Below are positions 8,938 to 17,638 of a stretch of DNA of 64,000 bases, piece by piece; position 1 is the stretch's first letter; the number at the start of each line of letters is the position of its first letter. Made by a program: the position numbers and the translations under genes. This DNA comes from Allofrancisella inopinata (GTDB lineage: Bacteria; Pseudomonadota; Gammaproteobacteria; Francisellales; Francisellaceae). The stretch is from contig NZ_CP038241.1 of NCBI RefSeq assembly GCF_012222965.1, positions 310,001-374,000 on the forward strand. Reading direction: 5' to 3'. Below the pieces are notes generated by a model. That model did no database searches and was not told where the DNA came from. It saw only the letters and a program-made list of their open reading frames with translations.

Positions 8938-10947
8938 TTAATTGTTAATTCCGCTATGCCTTAGTAATGCCTCTTCACTAGGTTTTCTACCCATAAATGC
9001 CACAAAATTATCCATAGCATCACGAGATGATCCTTTTGAAATAATATTCTCTAGTAATTCTTGTCCGACTTTATCGCTTAAAACACCTTCTTTTTCAAAG
9101 CGAGAGAAGACATCAGAAGAGAGGATTTCTGCCCATTTGTAACTATAGTATCCAGCTGCATACCCACCAGCAAAAATGTGTGAAAAACTATTTTGGAATT
9201 TATTGTAGTTTGGCACTGGAAGTAGGTCTATTTTTTTACGAACAGCGTCTAGCTCTGTTTGTACCATATTTATACTAGTTAACTTTTTAAAATGAATATT
9301 CATATCAAAAATACCAAACTCTAACTGTCTAACCATCATTAATGCTGAATGAAAATGTCGTGTTCCGACTAGTTTATTTATTTGCTCTTTAGAAAGCTTT
9401 TTACCATCACGTGAGCCTGAGATTAAGTTTAGTCCTTCTTCGCACCAGCAGAAGTTTTCCATAAATTGGCTTGGAAGCTCTACAGCATCCCATTCAACAC
9501 CATTTGTCCCAGATATTGAAGGAATACTAACTTTTGATAAAATATGATGTAAAGCATGACCAAATTCATGAAATAGTGTAACAACATCGTTATGAGTTAG
9601 ATTAGCACCTTGTTTAGATGGTGGTAGAAAGTTACAAGTTACATAAGCAACAGGATTTTGTGTTTTACCGTCAGATTTTATAAATGCTGTGCGAGAGCTA
9701 TCCATCCAAGCACCACCACGTTTATTATCTCTAGCAAATAAGTCACAAATTATACTACCTATATATTTATCGTTTTTGAAAAAATCAAAAGTTTGTTGTT
9801 CAGGGATATATTTTTTATAAGAAGTATTTTCTTTTATCTCTAAACCATATATACAATTAAGGATTTTAAATAAACCAAGTTGTACCTTTTCTAGAGGGAA
9901 ATATTCTCTTAGCTCTTCGGCTGTGAAATCATATTTAGCTTTTTTAAGTTTTTCAGCGTAGTATGCTGTATCCCAAGGTTTTAGTTCATCTTTTAAACCA
10001 TTTTCTTTAGCGAAGGTACATAACTCTTCTAGCTCTCTCTTTGCTTGTAGTTTTGATTTGTCTAAAAGTTTATTTAAAAGTTCTAAAACTTGTTCTGGGG
10101 TTTCAGCCATCTTTGTAAACAGTGAATATTCAGCATAATTATTAAAACCTAAAATTTGTGATTTTTCGATACGTAATTTTAGAATTTTCTCAATAGTTTC
10201 ATCATTATCAAAGCTAATATTACTAGCTTCTTTAGAGGCTTTTGTCGAGTATGCTTTATAGAATATTTCTCGTAACTCTCTCTTATCAGCTTGTTGCATC
10301 ACCGCTAAATATGTTGGGATATCTATGCCAAGAGCATATTTTGAGCTTAATCTTTTTTGTTTAGTTTTATCCTTAGCTACTTGAATAGTAGTTTCTGGTA
10401 ATCCACTTAAGTCTTCATCGTTATCAGTAGTGTAAACCCAATCCATAGTAGCATCTAAAACATTATTTTCAAATTTGCTAGCTAGTTGGGCCAGTTCTTC
10501 TGATATTTCTAGTAGTCTTTGTCTTTTAGCTTCTTCAAGGTTTACTCCTGACATCTCAAAACCAACAATAGCTTTACGTACAGCTTGTGCTTGCTCGGAA
10601 TTTAAATCTTGATTTTGCACTTTCTGATAAAAGCTTAGTAATTCTTTATTTTGTCCTACTTTTGTATAAAAGTTTGTAAGTTTAGTTACAGCATATTCAT
10701 AGCTTTCTCGTAATTCTTTAGTATTACATACAGCATTCATATGAGAAATGGTTGAAAAGGCTTGGGTGATTTTTTCATCGTCTTCTTCTAGTTTTAAGAG
10801 AGTTTCCCAACTTATATTTTTAGCTTTCAAAGTATTTTTTAGATTATTTTGAGCTTGTTCTATAGCAGTATCTATAGCTGATTTTACTTCATGCTCTTGA
10901 AAATTGGCTAAATCTGGCAAGCTAGAGTGTTTTAGTATTGAATTCAT
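8938..10947 (-). CDS. prlC: Oligopeptidase A (M3 family metallopeptidase)
   Basis: 669 residues, close to the usual 680. This cytoplasmic zinc peptidase degrades short peptides, including cleaved signal peptides. The zinc motif HEFGH is at residues 460-464, within VTLFHEFGHALHHILSKV, with a downstream Glu ligand in the block NGVEWDAVELPSQFMENF. The C-terminal signature GGYAAGYYSYKWAEILSSDVF is typical of M3 enzymes. It is probably transcribed from the 10948-11030 gap, divergent from the Mth938-like gene. Confidence 0.97.
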   Translation of the reverse strand: MNSILKHSSLPDLANFQEHEVKSAIDTAIEQAQNNLKNTLKAKNISWETLLKLEEDDEKITQAFSTISHMNAVCNTKELRESYEYAVTKLTNFYTKVGQNKELLSFYQKVQNQDLNSEQAQAVRKAIVGFEMSGVNLEEAKRQRLLEISEELAQLASKFENNVLDATMDWVYTTDNDEDLSGLPETTIQVAKDKTKQKRLSSKYALGIDIPTYLAVMQQADKRELREIFYKAYSTKASKEASNISFDNDETIEKILKLRIEKSQILGFNNYAEYSLFTKMAETPEQVLELLNKLLDKSKLQAKRELEELCTFAKENGLKDELKPWDTAYYAEKLKKAKYDFTAEELREYFPLEKVQLGLFKILNCIYGLEIKENTSYKKYIPEQQTFDFFKNDKYIGSIICDLFARDNKRGGAWMDSSRTAFIKSDGKTQNPVAYVTCNFLPPSKQGANLTHNDVVTLFHEFGHALHHILSKVSIPSISGTNGVEWDAVELPSQFMENFCWCEEGLNLISGSRDGKKLSKEQINKLVGTRHFHSALMMVRQLEFGIFDMNIHFKKLTSINMVQTELDAVRKKIDLLPVPNYNKFQNSFSHIFAGGYAAGYYSYKWAEILSSDVFSRFEKEGVLSDKVGQELLENIISKGSSRDAMDNFVAFMGRKPSEEALLRHSGINN

Positions 10948-11030
10948 AATTACCTCAAAATGTTTTTAAATATTAGTCTGTGCTATAATTTTATATAGGA
11001 TCTATCTTAGCATACATCAAGGTTTTATTT

Positions 11031-11402
11031 ATGATGAGTTTACAAGAAGATAAAATTACAGCCCCAATTTTTTTCAAAGAATATATAAATGGCTTTTTTA
11101 AGCTTAATATAGGTGAGTATAACTATCCACTGATTTTATCCGCTAATAAGATGATAGAATACGATGAAAAGATAACTTCGATTAATGATATTAAGAAATC
11201 TCATTTAAAGTTAATACTTAAAACTAATCCAGAGATTGTAATTTTAGGTACAGGCAATAAACAAGTTTTACCTCCTATAGAGGTTATAAACGAATTAGCT
11301 AAAGTCGGTAAAAGTGTTGATTTTATGGCTAGTGATATTGCTTGTAAAACCTATAACTTACTTGTTAATGAAAATCGTATTGTAAGCTGTATAATTATTT
11401 AA
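11031..11402 (+). CDS. Mth938-like domain protein
   Basis: 123 residues starting ATGATG. It matches the Mth938/NDUFAF3-like fold family (DUF498) by length and by the core PEIVILGTGNKQVLPP followed by a segment on distinguishing identity (VDFMASDIACKTYNLLVNENR). Bacterial members are small cytoplasmic proteins of unclear function. It reads towards lpnA with a gap of 86 bases and is divergent from prlC. Confidence 0.85.
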   Translation: MMSLQEDKITAPIFFKEYINGFFKLNIGEYNYPLILSANKMIEYDEKITSINDIKKSHLKLILKTNPEIVILGTGNKQVLPPIEVINELAKVGKSVDFMASDIACKTYNLLVNENRIVSCIII

Positions 11403-11488
11403 AGAACTATTTTTTTTTAAAAATATAAGTGTTACAATTAAATTGGTTATGTGTAAATTGTAAGTGTAATACTCAAAGGAGAAACATT

Positions 11489-11920
11489 ATGAAAAAAGTA
11501 ATTAAGTTGGGAGTTTTTTCTCTATCAGTTATGGCGTTAGCAGGTTGTTCTACACTTGGGTCAGATAGTCCAAGTGCTACTGGTAGCCAAGATAAGGCTA
11601 AAGCTCCAGACGTAAGCTCATCAAGTACAGCTCCTACTGCAAAAGTAAGCTTAAAACAGAGCTCACAAGATAAAATTGTAGCAATAATAGTTACAAATTA
11701 TAATAACAATCCAGAAGGTAGTGTTAAGCTACAATGGAAGGCTCCAAGTGACACTAATTGTTATGATACTAGTTTCCCTATTACAAAATACGGTGAGAAA
11801 AATGATAAAACTTGGGCATCTGTAGAAACTAAGCAAGCTGGTAAGTATTGTAAAGGTACATGGACAGCAAATGTTGTTTATGACAAGCATGTAATCGCTA
11901 CTGATTCTATTACTATATAA
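11489..11920 (+). CDS. lpnA: TUL4 (LpnA)-like 17-kDa lipoprotein
   Basis: 143 residues from the ATG at 11489, chosen because a strong AAAGGAG lies just upstream; an in-frame TTG at 11429 would add a non-signal extension. The signal peptide ends in a lipobox (LAGC, Cys20). The mature C-terminal domain reads NNNPEGSVKLQWKAP, CYDTSFPITKYGEKNDKTW, CKGTWTANVVYDKHVIATDSI, very close to my memory of Francisella TUL4, an immunodominant TLR2-stimulating membrane lipoprotein. Two cysteines in the domain probably form a disulfide. Its paralogue LpnB follows 256 bases downstream. This gene is one of the best genus markers in the window. Confidence 0.92.
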   Translation: MKKVIKLGVFSLSVMALAGCSTLGSDSPSATGSQDKAKAPDVSSSSTAPTAKVSLKQSSQDKIVAIIVTNYNNNPEGSVKLQWKAPSDTNCYDTSFPITKYGEKNDKTWASVETKQAGKYCKGTWTANVVYDKHVIATDSITI

Positions 11921-12176
11921 TTAGTGTTAATTGTAACTTCTTTATAAAAAGTTAGACTTATTAAAGACTTTATCGATTAGTTAATTTATTTCATTCTAAA
12001 AAATATTTCCTTATAATCATTTTTTCAAAAACTAATTTTTTATGTCAAATGATTGTTTTGAAAAATTTAAAGTTTGTAAAGTCTATTAATCCAATGGTGG
12101 TTGTAATATAATGTAAAACTAAAATAAGAAGTAAAATTTAAACTTAAAACTTAAAACATATAGTGGATAGGTGGGG
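11921..12176. other. Intergenic region between lpnA and lpnB
   Basis: 256 AT-rich bases. A 6-base stem (TAACTT with AAGTTA) just after lpnA could be a weak terminator. A perfect 10-base inverted repeat, TTTTTCAAAA at 12021-12030 and TTTTGAAAAA at 12056-12065, lies upstream of lpnB, but its low complexity means it may be chance. No gene is seen. Confidence 0.4.
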
Positions 12177-12644
12177 ATGAAGAAAATATTGTTATTTTGT
12201 TTGGTAAGTATTGGTTTGGTAAGTTGCAGTACTTATAATTCTTTTATAGATAAGCTTTATAGTCATGATGATGCTGTGTCAGTAAATCCAGATGATACTT
12301 TAGAGAATCCGGACCAAGATGGTGAAGCTGTAGCTTATGATACTCCTACAGCTTCCTTAACACTTAAGTATAAGCCGGCTACTCATGAGATAGATGCTCG
12401 TATGGTTACTAATTGGAATGGAGCTCCTCAAGGCACGGTATATTTAACTTGGTTTGCTCCAAAAGATACAGATTGTTATAGTACATCTTTCCCTATTGCT
12501 AAATTTAAAGAAACAGAAGACTATACTGTTGACAGTCAAAGTGTTCTTAGTGATGATAAGGTATGTGCGGGTACTTGGAAAGCTGTAGTAGTAAATAAAT
12601 CTGATAATTCAGAATTAGCTAAAGCTTCTGTGATAATAGGATGA
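12177..12644 (+). CDS. lpnB: LpnB-like lipoprotein, paralogue of LpnA
   Basis: 155 residues from the ATG at 12177; a GTG at 12171 is in frame two codons earlier but overlaps the ribosome-binding region. The lipobox is LVSC (Cys17). The C-terminal domain aligns with LpnA: NWNGAPQGTVYLTWFAPKDTDCYSTSFPIAKF against NYNNNPEGSVKLQWKAPSDTNCYDTSFPITKY, and CAGTWKAVVV against CKGTWTANVV. The two cysteines are conserved. It is probably an outer-membrane-anchored surface lipoprotein. The shared domain and adjacency show an old tandem duplication. Confidence 0.88.
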   Translation: MKKILLFCLVSIGLVSCSTYNSFIDKLYSHDDAVSVNPDDTLENPDQDGEAVAYDTPTASLTLKYKPATHEIDARMVTNWNGAPQGTVYLTWFAPKDTDCYSTSFPIAKFKETEDYTVDSQSVLSDDKVCAGTWKAVVVNKSDNSELAKASVIIG

Positions 12645-12735
12645 TATTCATACTTCTTTTTCAAGACTTATTGCCAGCTTGCAACAGTCCCTTTATGTTG
12701 GAATTGGTATTACAGTTTTTTAAAGATAGAAGCTT

Positions 12736-14217
12736 GTGACTTCTATTTATGTTAAACTGTTTATTCCAGTAATAAAGAAATATTACCTAATGCTAAATTT
12801 TCTTAAAAAGATAACATACCAAGATATAATCTTCTATTTTTTATGTATATCTTTATTTATAGTTTTTCTAATGCCTTTTATGCCTTATAGTACCCTAAAT
12901 TTGATTAAAACCTCATCTGGTGGAAAGACAATTTATTTAAACGATATTCTCTCAGAAAATCTTTATTTGTTTAAGGTGAGGTATCTTATTTTCTACTATA
13001 CTTTATGTATTTGTAGTATAGCAATCATCTTTAATACAAAACTTTTAGCTAAATTAATAAACTATTTTAAAAGCTTTAGTAAATTGGTCCAAATCTCGAT
13101 AGGTTTGTTTTTCATATTTGGGTTAATCTCATCATCTTTTGCTATCTCCCCCTCGATAGCTTTTAAGGGAGTAAGTGTTACTTTCTTACAATTTATTTGT
13201 GTAACGTTCGTTGCACACTATACTAGCCAAAATACTACTGCGATAAAAAATTTTTACACGATAGTTTTGTTGTCTTTAATATTTTTTGGTGGCAGTTTGT
13301 TTTTGCATTTGTTTTTGTCTAATTTTTCTATTTATGGTCAAGTAATAGCCGGTAATATTCAGAAGGTCTTGTTATATACATATAACTGCCTGAATCCTCG
13401 ATTTTTAGATAACTATTTTAGTTGGTTTATTCCTTTGTTATTACTGCCTTGGTTTATTAACTTAAGAGCAATATTTAAAGTAGGTTCTTTAGTAGCTTTG
13501 ATTATGGTTTGGTTTGTGCTTATTAATCATGCTTTTAGGACAGTCATCGCTGAATACATAATTATACTTCCATTACTTGCATTTTATAATCGTAAAATGT
13601 TTAAGCTAGTATTGAAGGTTTTTACTGTAAGTATAGTTATAGCGATTGCTATTAATTTTATATATATTAACTATATTATGGCAGTCCCAAATCAGGAGGT
13701 TTCTACTATTTTTAGGTATGATACATCTGGGCGTATACCAGTGTGGATAGAAGCCTTTAAGATAGGCCTTGAATACCCTTTTACAGGAGTAGGCCAGTGG
13801 AATTATTTAGCTATTACTAGATATGATTCTGCTGGTTATCCCCATAATTTATTGTTAGAAATTTGGTCACAGTGGGGTATATTAGCATTTGCAACGGCTA
13901 TAGTAGTTATTTTAACTGCCATTAAGAACTTATTTAAACAGCGTAAAGAAATATGTGAAAATCCATATTACTGTATTTTCATAATGATGTTAACAGCTGG
14001 AATGATAGACGGTATGTTAAATGCTATGTTTAAAACATCATTAGGTTTATTTGGTTGCGTATTTGTAGTTGGTTTTTGTTTATCAATTTTTAAACCTAGT
14101 GGATATAGAAATACAGAAGTATCTAGGTTAGCTCTTTTAGTTACTAGATTGGCAATTTTTGGTAGCTTATTCTGTATAGTAATTTTGCCTTTAATTTTTT
14201 CACCGCTGTGGATTTAG
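12736..14217 (+). CDS. O-antigen ligase/polymerase-like membrane protein (Wzy/WaaL family)
   Basis: 493 residues from GTG 12736; an ATG at 12790 (MLNFLKKITYQ) is an equally possible start and neither has a clear ribosome-binding site. It has 10 or more hydrophobic segments and a large periplasmic loop with the Wzy_C-type pattern: FRYDTSGRIPVWIEAFKIG, then YPFTGVGQWNY, then PHNLLLEIWSQWGILAF (about 380-396), where the His-Asn of HNxLL is characteristic of WaaL and related ligases. Such proteins transfer or polymerise undecaprenyl-linked glycans in the inner membrane. It starts the accessory block, next to a possible insertion-sequence remnant at 12675-12698. Ligase cannot be told from polymerase here. 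Confidence 0.75.
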   Translation: MTSIYVKLFIPVIKKYYLMLNFLKKITYQDIIFYFLCISLFIVFLMPFMPYSTLNLIKTSSGGKTIYLNDILSENLYLFKVRYLIFYYTLCICSIAIIFNTKLLAKLINYFKSFSKLVQISIGLFFIFGLISSSFAISPSIAFKGVSVTFLQFICVTFVAHYTSQNTTAIKNFYTIVLLSLIFFGGSLFLHLFLSNFSIYGQVIAGNIQKVLLYTYNCLNPRFLDNYFSWFIPLLLLPWFINLRAIFKVGSLVALIMVWFVLINHAFRTVIAEYIIILPLLAFYNRKMFKLVLKVFTVSIVIAIAINFIYINYIMAVPNQEVSTIFRYDTSGRIPVWIEAFKIGLEYPFTGVGQWNYLAITRYDSAGYPHNLLLEIWSQWGILAFATAIVVILTAIKNLFKQRKEICENPYYCIFIMMLTAGMIDGMLNAMFKTSLGLFGCVFVVGFCLSIFKPSGYRNTEVSRLALLVTRLAIFGSLFCIVILPLIFSPLWI

Positions 14218-14271
14218 CAATAAATTAAAATTATAATTTTAATAAATAAAAATAAATTTACATTATTTTAT

Positions 14272-15177
14272 ATGAAGGTAGGCAGAATTAATATAATAAG
14301 AGAAGATATGATAAGTAACTATAGTTCTCATTTTGACGTTTTTTTTTCATATCAAAATATGAATGGCTTGATGAGGGAGACGTCATCATTTGGAGGGCAA
14401 AAGCAGTTTAATAATACTATACCAACAAGAAGAGCTCTATTTCTAGCTGATTATAATAATCATAGCCTTATTGATAGTCACGTAAAATCTTTAGTTATTA
14501 ATGATAATATTTTTCCAGAAGAAGTTTGGATGGGAGGAATAGATATAAGATATCCGCTATCTAAGATTAAAAGGTATTCTACGAACTCTTTTTGGAATGC
14601 TAGAGTTAAAATTCATATTTTGCCTGTAGATAACCGTCAAAATATTATCTCGCAGGTTAAAAAAACAAGCTATTTTGATAAGATATTTATGATACGAGGA
14701 TTGTGTTACTGTATGACGAATAGGTTTAATTTTAGTTGTGCAGGCATAAGACATCCTATAAGACATCCATCTGATAGCTATAATAAATTTGAAGCGATAA
14801 GATTTTTGGAAAATTTGATTTCCCTATTAGATTTGAAAAATAAAGACTCTATGATTTTCCTTGGTGGTCCCATAGATTTAACAGAGTATAGATATAAGGC
14901 TTTTGAATCAAAAATGAAAACAGCAATATTAAGTTGGAAATTTGTAGCAAAAGTGATAGCTGAAAAGTATTCAACTAGCCTTATTGTAGATTTTGTATAT
15001 TTAAATTTAGAAGAGCATATAAATGATCGTAAATTAAATGTCGGAGTCCCGTATATAAAAGATGATGGTTTAAGGATGTCCGCATTAGTTATTAGGCCTA
15101 AAAGTAATGATTTTAGTTACTCTAGGTCTAATAGTTTTATCGATAATGTAGATATCAAAAGAAATTTATTTAGTTAA
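14272..15177 (+). CDS. Orphan protein of unknown function
   Basis: 301 residues. No family is recognised. There is no signal peptide, no membrane segment and no obvious catalytic motif. The composition is rich in Asn, Ser, Ile and Lys. Visible features include a cysteine cluster near 143-158 (RGLCYCMTNRFNFSCAG) followed by a repeated IRHP (RHPIRHPSD). It stands alone: 54 bases after the ligase-like gene, with an IS256-family element beginning 12 bases beyond its stop codon, so its native downstream neighbour or terminator may have been displaced. An orphan in this position could be an effector or mobile-element cargo; that is speculation. Confidence 0.6.
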   Translation: MKVGRINIIREDMISNYSSHFDVFFSYQNMNGLMRETSSFGGQKQFNNTIPTRRALFLADYNNHSLIDSHVKSLVINDNIFPEEVWMGGIDIRYPLSKIKRYSTNSFWNARVKIHILPVDNRQNIISQVKKTSYFDKIFMIRGLCYCMTNRFNFSCAGIRHPIRHPSDSYNKFEAIRFLENLISLLDLKNKDSMIFLGGPIDLTEYRYKAFESKMKTAILSWKFVAKVIAEKYSTSLIVDFVYLNLEEHINDRKLNVGVPYIKDDGLRMSALVIRPKSNDFSYSRSNSFIDNVDIKRNLFS

Positions 15178-15189
15178 ATAATTTTGTAT

Positions 15190-16529
15190 GGGACTTTCCA
15201 AATAAATGTGTAAATTCTTAATTAACCTGCTAGATTATATCTAGCAAAATATTAAGGATAGAAACGATGTCTAAGAATAAGAAGTCAGAAGATATTTACT
15301 CAGTTATTGCAGATCAAATAATAGATTCAGGTGTTGATGTTAATCAAATGTTTGAGAAAGATGGTTTGCTAAAGCAACTAACAAAACGATTATTAGAAAA
15401 AGCACTAGATACAGAAATGAATAGTCATCTTGGCTACTCAAAGCATCAACGCAGTAACTCTTCAAATGCTAGAAATGGCTATAGTAATAAAAGTTTATCT
15501 ACGGATACTGGTAATATAGATATATCAATTCCTAGAGATAGAGATAGTAACTTTGAGCCTCAAATAGTTCCCAAAAGAGTAACAAAGATAAATGGATTAG
15601 ACCAAAAAATAATATCTTTGTATGCTAAAGGTATGAGTACTACAGATATCCAACAACAGTTATTTGAGTTATATGATACAAAGATAAGTACAAGCTTTAT
15701 AAGTGATGTTACAGAAGCTATTATTGATGATGTTAAAGCATGGCAAAATAGACCTTTAGAGTCAGTTTATCCAATAGTGTTTTTTGACTGTATAGTCGTT
15801 AAAGTTAGAGAAGACAAGCATATTATTAATAAAGCTGTGTATGTGGCTCTTGGCATATCGTTAACTGGTCATAAGGATGTATTAGGTCTTTGGATCAGTC
15901 AAAATGAAGGTGCTAAATATTGGCTAGGAGTATTTACTGAATTAAAGAATAGAGGCTTACAGGATATATTTATAGCATGTACTGATAATTTAAAAGGTAT
16001 GTCTGATGCTATACAAGCTATATACCCTGAGACAAAGCATCAGCTTTGTATGGTTCATCAAATTCGTAATAGTCTTAAGTATGTGCCATATAAAGACAAA
16101 AAAGAGGTAGCTAGAGAGTTAAAGAAAATATATGATGCTGATACCATTGAAATAGCTCAATCTGAACTTGATAACTTTGCAAATAAGTATGACGCTAAAT
16201 ATCCTTTAATTTCAAAATCATGGACAAATAACTGGGATAATTTAACCGTATTCTTGCAATACCCACCAAAAATTCGTAAAGTTATTTATACTACTAATGC
16301 GATAGAATCGCTTAATAGTCAGTTTAGGAAAGTTATTAAAAATAAAAAGCTGTTTCCTAAGGATGACTCTGTTTTCAAATCTTTGTACTTGGCTATAGAT
16401 TATTTGACTAAAAAATGGTCTATGCCTGTCAGATATTGGAATGAGGCTATGCCTTATTTCGCTATTGAGTTTGAGGATAGAATCCAGAGATTCATGTAAC
16501 TGAATTTACACAGTTAAGTGGAAAGGCTC
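15190..16529 (+). mobile_element. Complete IS256-family insertion sequence with 8-bp target duplication
   Basis: The element spans the left inverted repeat at 15190-15217 to the right one at 16502-16529. The two 28-base ends match at 23 positions when one is reversed; both share the inner end TGTGTAAATTC. Immediately outside is the direct repeat TTTTGTAT (15182-15189 and 16530-16537), the 8-base target duplication expected for this family. One intact transposase gene fills the interior. The intact ends, duplication and open frame indicate a fairly recent, probably still active insertion. Confidence 0.96.
15267..16499 (+). CDS. IS256-family (Mutator-type) transposase
   Basis: 410 residues, full family length. 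The DDE catalytic residues can be placed at Asp174 (VFFDCIVVKV), Asp240 (FIACTDNLKG) and Glu347 (YTTNAIESLNSQFRK), with the characteristic CxxH at 261-264 (CMVHQIRNS). The N-terminal half carries the DNA-binding region, including GMSTTDIQQQLFELY. The start is preceded by AAGGAT. The element moves by a copy-paste route through a circular intermediate in characterised members. Confidence 0.97.
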   Translation: MSKNKKSEDIYSVIADQIIDSGVDVNQMFEKDGLLKQLTKRLLEKALDTEMNSHLGYSKHQRSNSSNARNGYSNKSLSTDTGNIDISIPRDRDSNFEPQIVPKRVTKINGLDQKIISLYAKGMSTTDIQQQLFELYDTKISTSFISDVTEAIIDDVKAWQNRPLESVYPIVFFDCIVVKVREDKHIINKAVYVALGISLTGHKDVLGLWISQNEGAKYWLGVFTELKNRGLQDIFIACTDNLKGMSDAIQAIYPETKHQLCMVHQIRNSLKYVPYKDKKEVARELKKIYDADTIEIAQSELDNFANKYDAKYPLISKSWTNNWDNLTVFLQYPPKIRKVIYTTNAIESLNSQFRKVIKNKKLFPKDDSVFKSLYLAIDYLTKKWSMPVRYWNEAMPYFAIEFEDRIQRFM

Positions 16530-16554
16530 TTTTGTATAAATTTCCCAATAATAA

Positions 16555-16568
16555 TTTTGTGCACAAAA
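16555..16568. terminator. Perfect 14-base palindrome downstream of the sulfation operon
   Basis: TTTTGTGCACAAAA reads the same on both strands and can fold with a 5-base stem and 4-base loop. On the plus strand it is followed by ACTTTTTAAT. It lies between the end of the minus-strand operon (16601) and the insertion sequence (16529). It could be a weak terminator or a protein-binding palindrome. Confidence 0.35.
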
Positions 16569-16600
16569 CTTTTTAATAGCGTTAATCTCCATTACACTCT

Positions 16601-17629
16601 CTACTGTTCCCATAATTTAATACTTTCATTTATTTGCTTAACAAATTTCGTAACTCCAACTTGATATTCATACTTCCCAGATAAGTCTTTTTTCAAACTA
16701 GGGTATGCTATACCAAAACCATAAACATTTTTGACTATTTCTCCTGTTTCTTTATCATAATCTCTATCACTAATACCATTTATATAAAGTTTACGCTTTT
16801 TAAAGCCTATTGAGTAAATAGCTTTATTAATCTTTGGCAAAAAATCACCAATATTTTCTCTCGTAGATTTTACCTGGATTAAGTTTTCTATTAAGCCCTG
16901 TTCTAAATATTGCTTTGCCCATTTAGCTGCAACCCCTTTTAGTCCTGTATTGTCATTTATAATTCCATCAGGCGTCTCAACTGCATAACTTATATCTTCA
17001 ATATAAAAGTTTATAATTTTTTTAACCCCTATTTCTGCTAAAGATTTTAAAATTAAAATAGCAGAATGTGATGAACCAAAAACAGCTACAGTATCGGTGG
17101 AAGTTACCTTATTGACAAGTTTACTAGGATCAAGAGCAATTTTTAAGTTTATTTCTTCAATATCTTTATATAGTGCAGCTTTAGGTTCACATCCTATTGC
17201 TACAATAACCTTATCAGCAACTATATTTTGGTTATTGCACAAAGTAACGCATACTTTTGACTCATCAGATACTACATTTGTTACAACATTTTTGTATGTG
17301 TTGACTTTATTCATCAAAATATTTGTTGAATACTCAAGTGGTATAACTATATCTCTTAAATAGCAAGTTTCTTCTTCTTGCATACTAAAAATACTAAATT
17401 TATCTTGCTTATCATGTAAATCAAATAATTTATATGATAAAAGAAACTCTTTAACTCTCTTAACAGAGGTGTTACCAGAGACATTACGCCATTTTTTACC
17501 AAGATCTCCTACACTAAAATCTGAGCAAACCCAATAAATATTCTCACCCTTTACACCTGTATCTAAGAGTTTAGCCACTGCTGTTATACCAGCGACTCCA
17601 CCGCCTATAACTACCCAAATTTTTTCCAT
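16601..17629 (-). CDS. FAD/NAD(P)-binding oxidoreductase of unknown substrate
   Basis: 342 residues. The N-terminus carries a dinucleotide-binding motif, VVIGGGVAGITA (about 7-18), and a second one lies near 181-190 (VAVFGSSHSAILIL). This gives the two-nucleotide-domain layout of flavin monooxygenase-like and pyridine-nucleotide-disulfide-type enzymes. No CxxxxC redox disulfide is seen near the FAD motif, arguing against a classic disulfide reductase. It is the last gene of the minus-strand block, 9 bases downstream of the DHH phosphoesterase gene, so it is probably co-transcribed with the sulfation genes. Its substrate could be a tailoring target of the peptide cluster or unrelated metabolism; the sequence does not say. 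Confidence 0.75.
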   Translation of the reverse strand: MEKIWVVIGGGVAGITAVAKLLDTGVKGENIYWVCSDFSVGDLGKKWRNVSGNTSVKRVKEFLLSYKLFDLHDKQDKFSIFSMQEEETCYLRDIVIPLEYSTNILMNKVNTYKNVVTNVVSDESKVCVTLCNNQNIVADKVIVAIGCEPKAALYKDIEEINLKIALDPSKLVNKVTSTDTVAVFGSSHSAILILKSLAEIGVKKIINFYIEDISYAVETPDGIINDNTGLKGVAAKWAKQYLEQGLIENLIQVKSTRENIGDFLPKINKAIYSIGFKKRKLYINGISDRDYDKETGEIVKNVYGFGIAYPSLKKDLSGKYEYQVGVTKFVKQINESIKLWEQ

Positions 17630-17638
17630 GATTAATCC

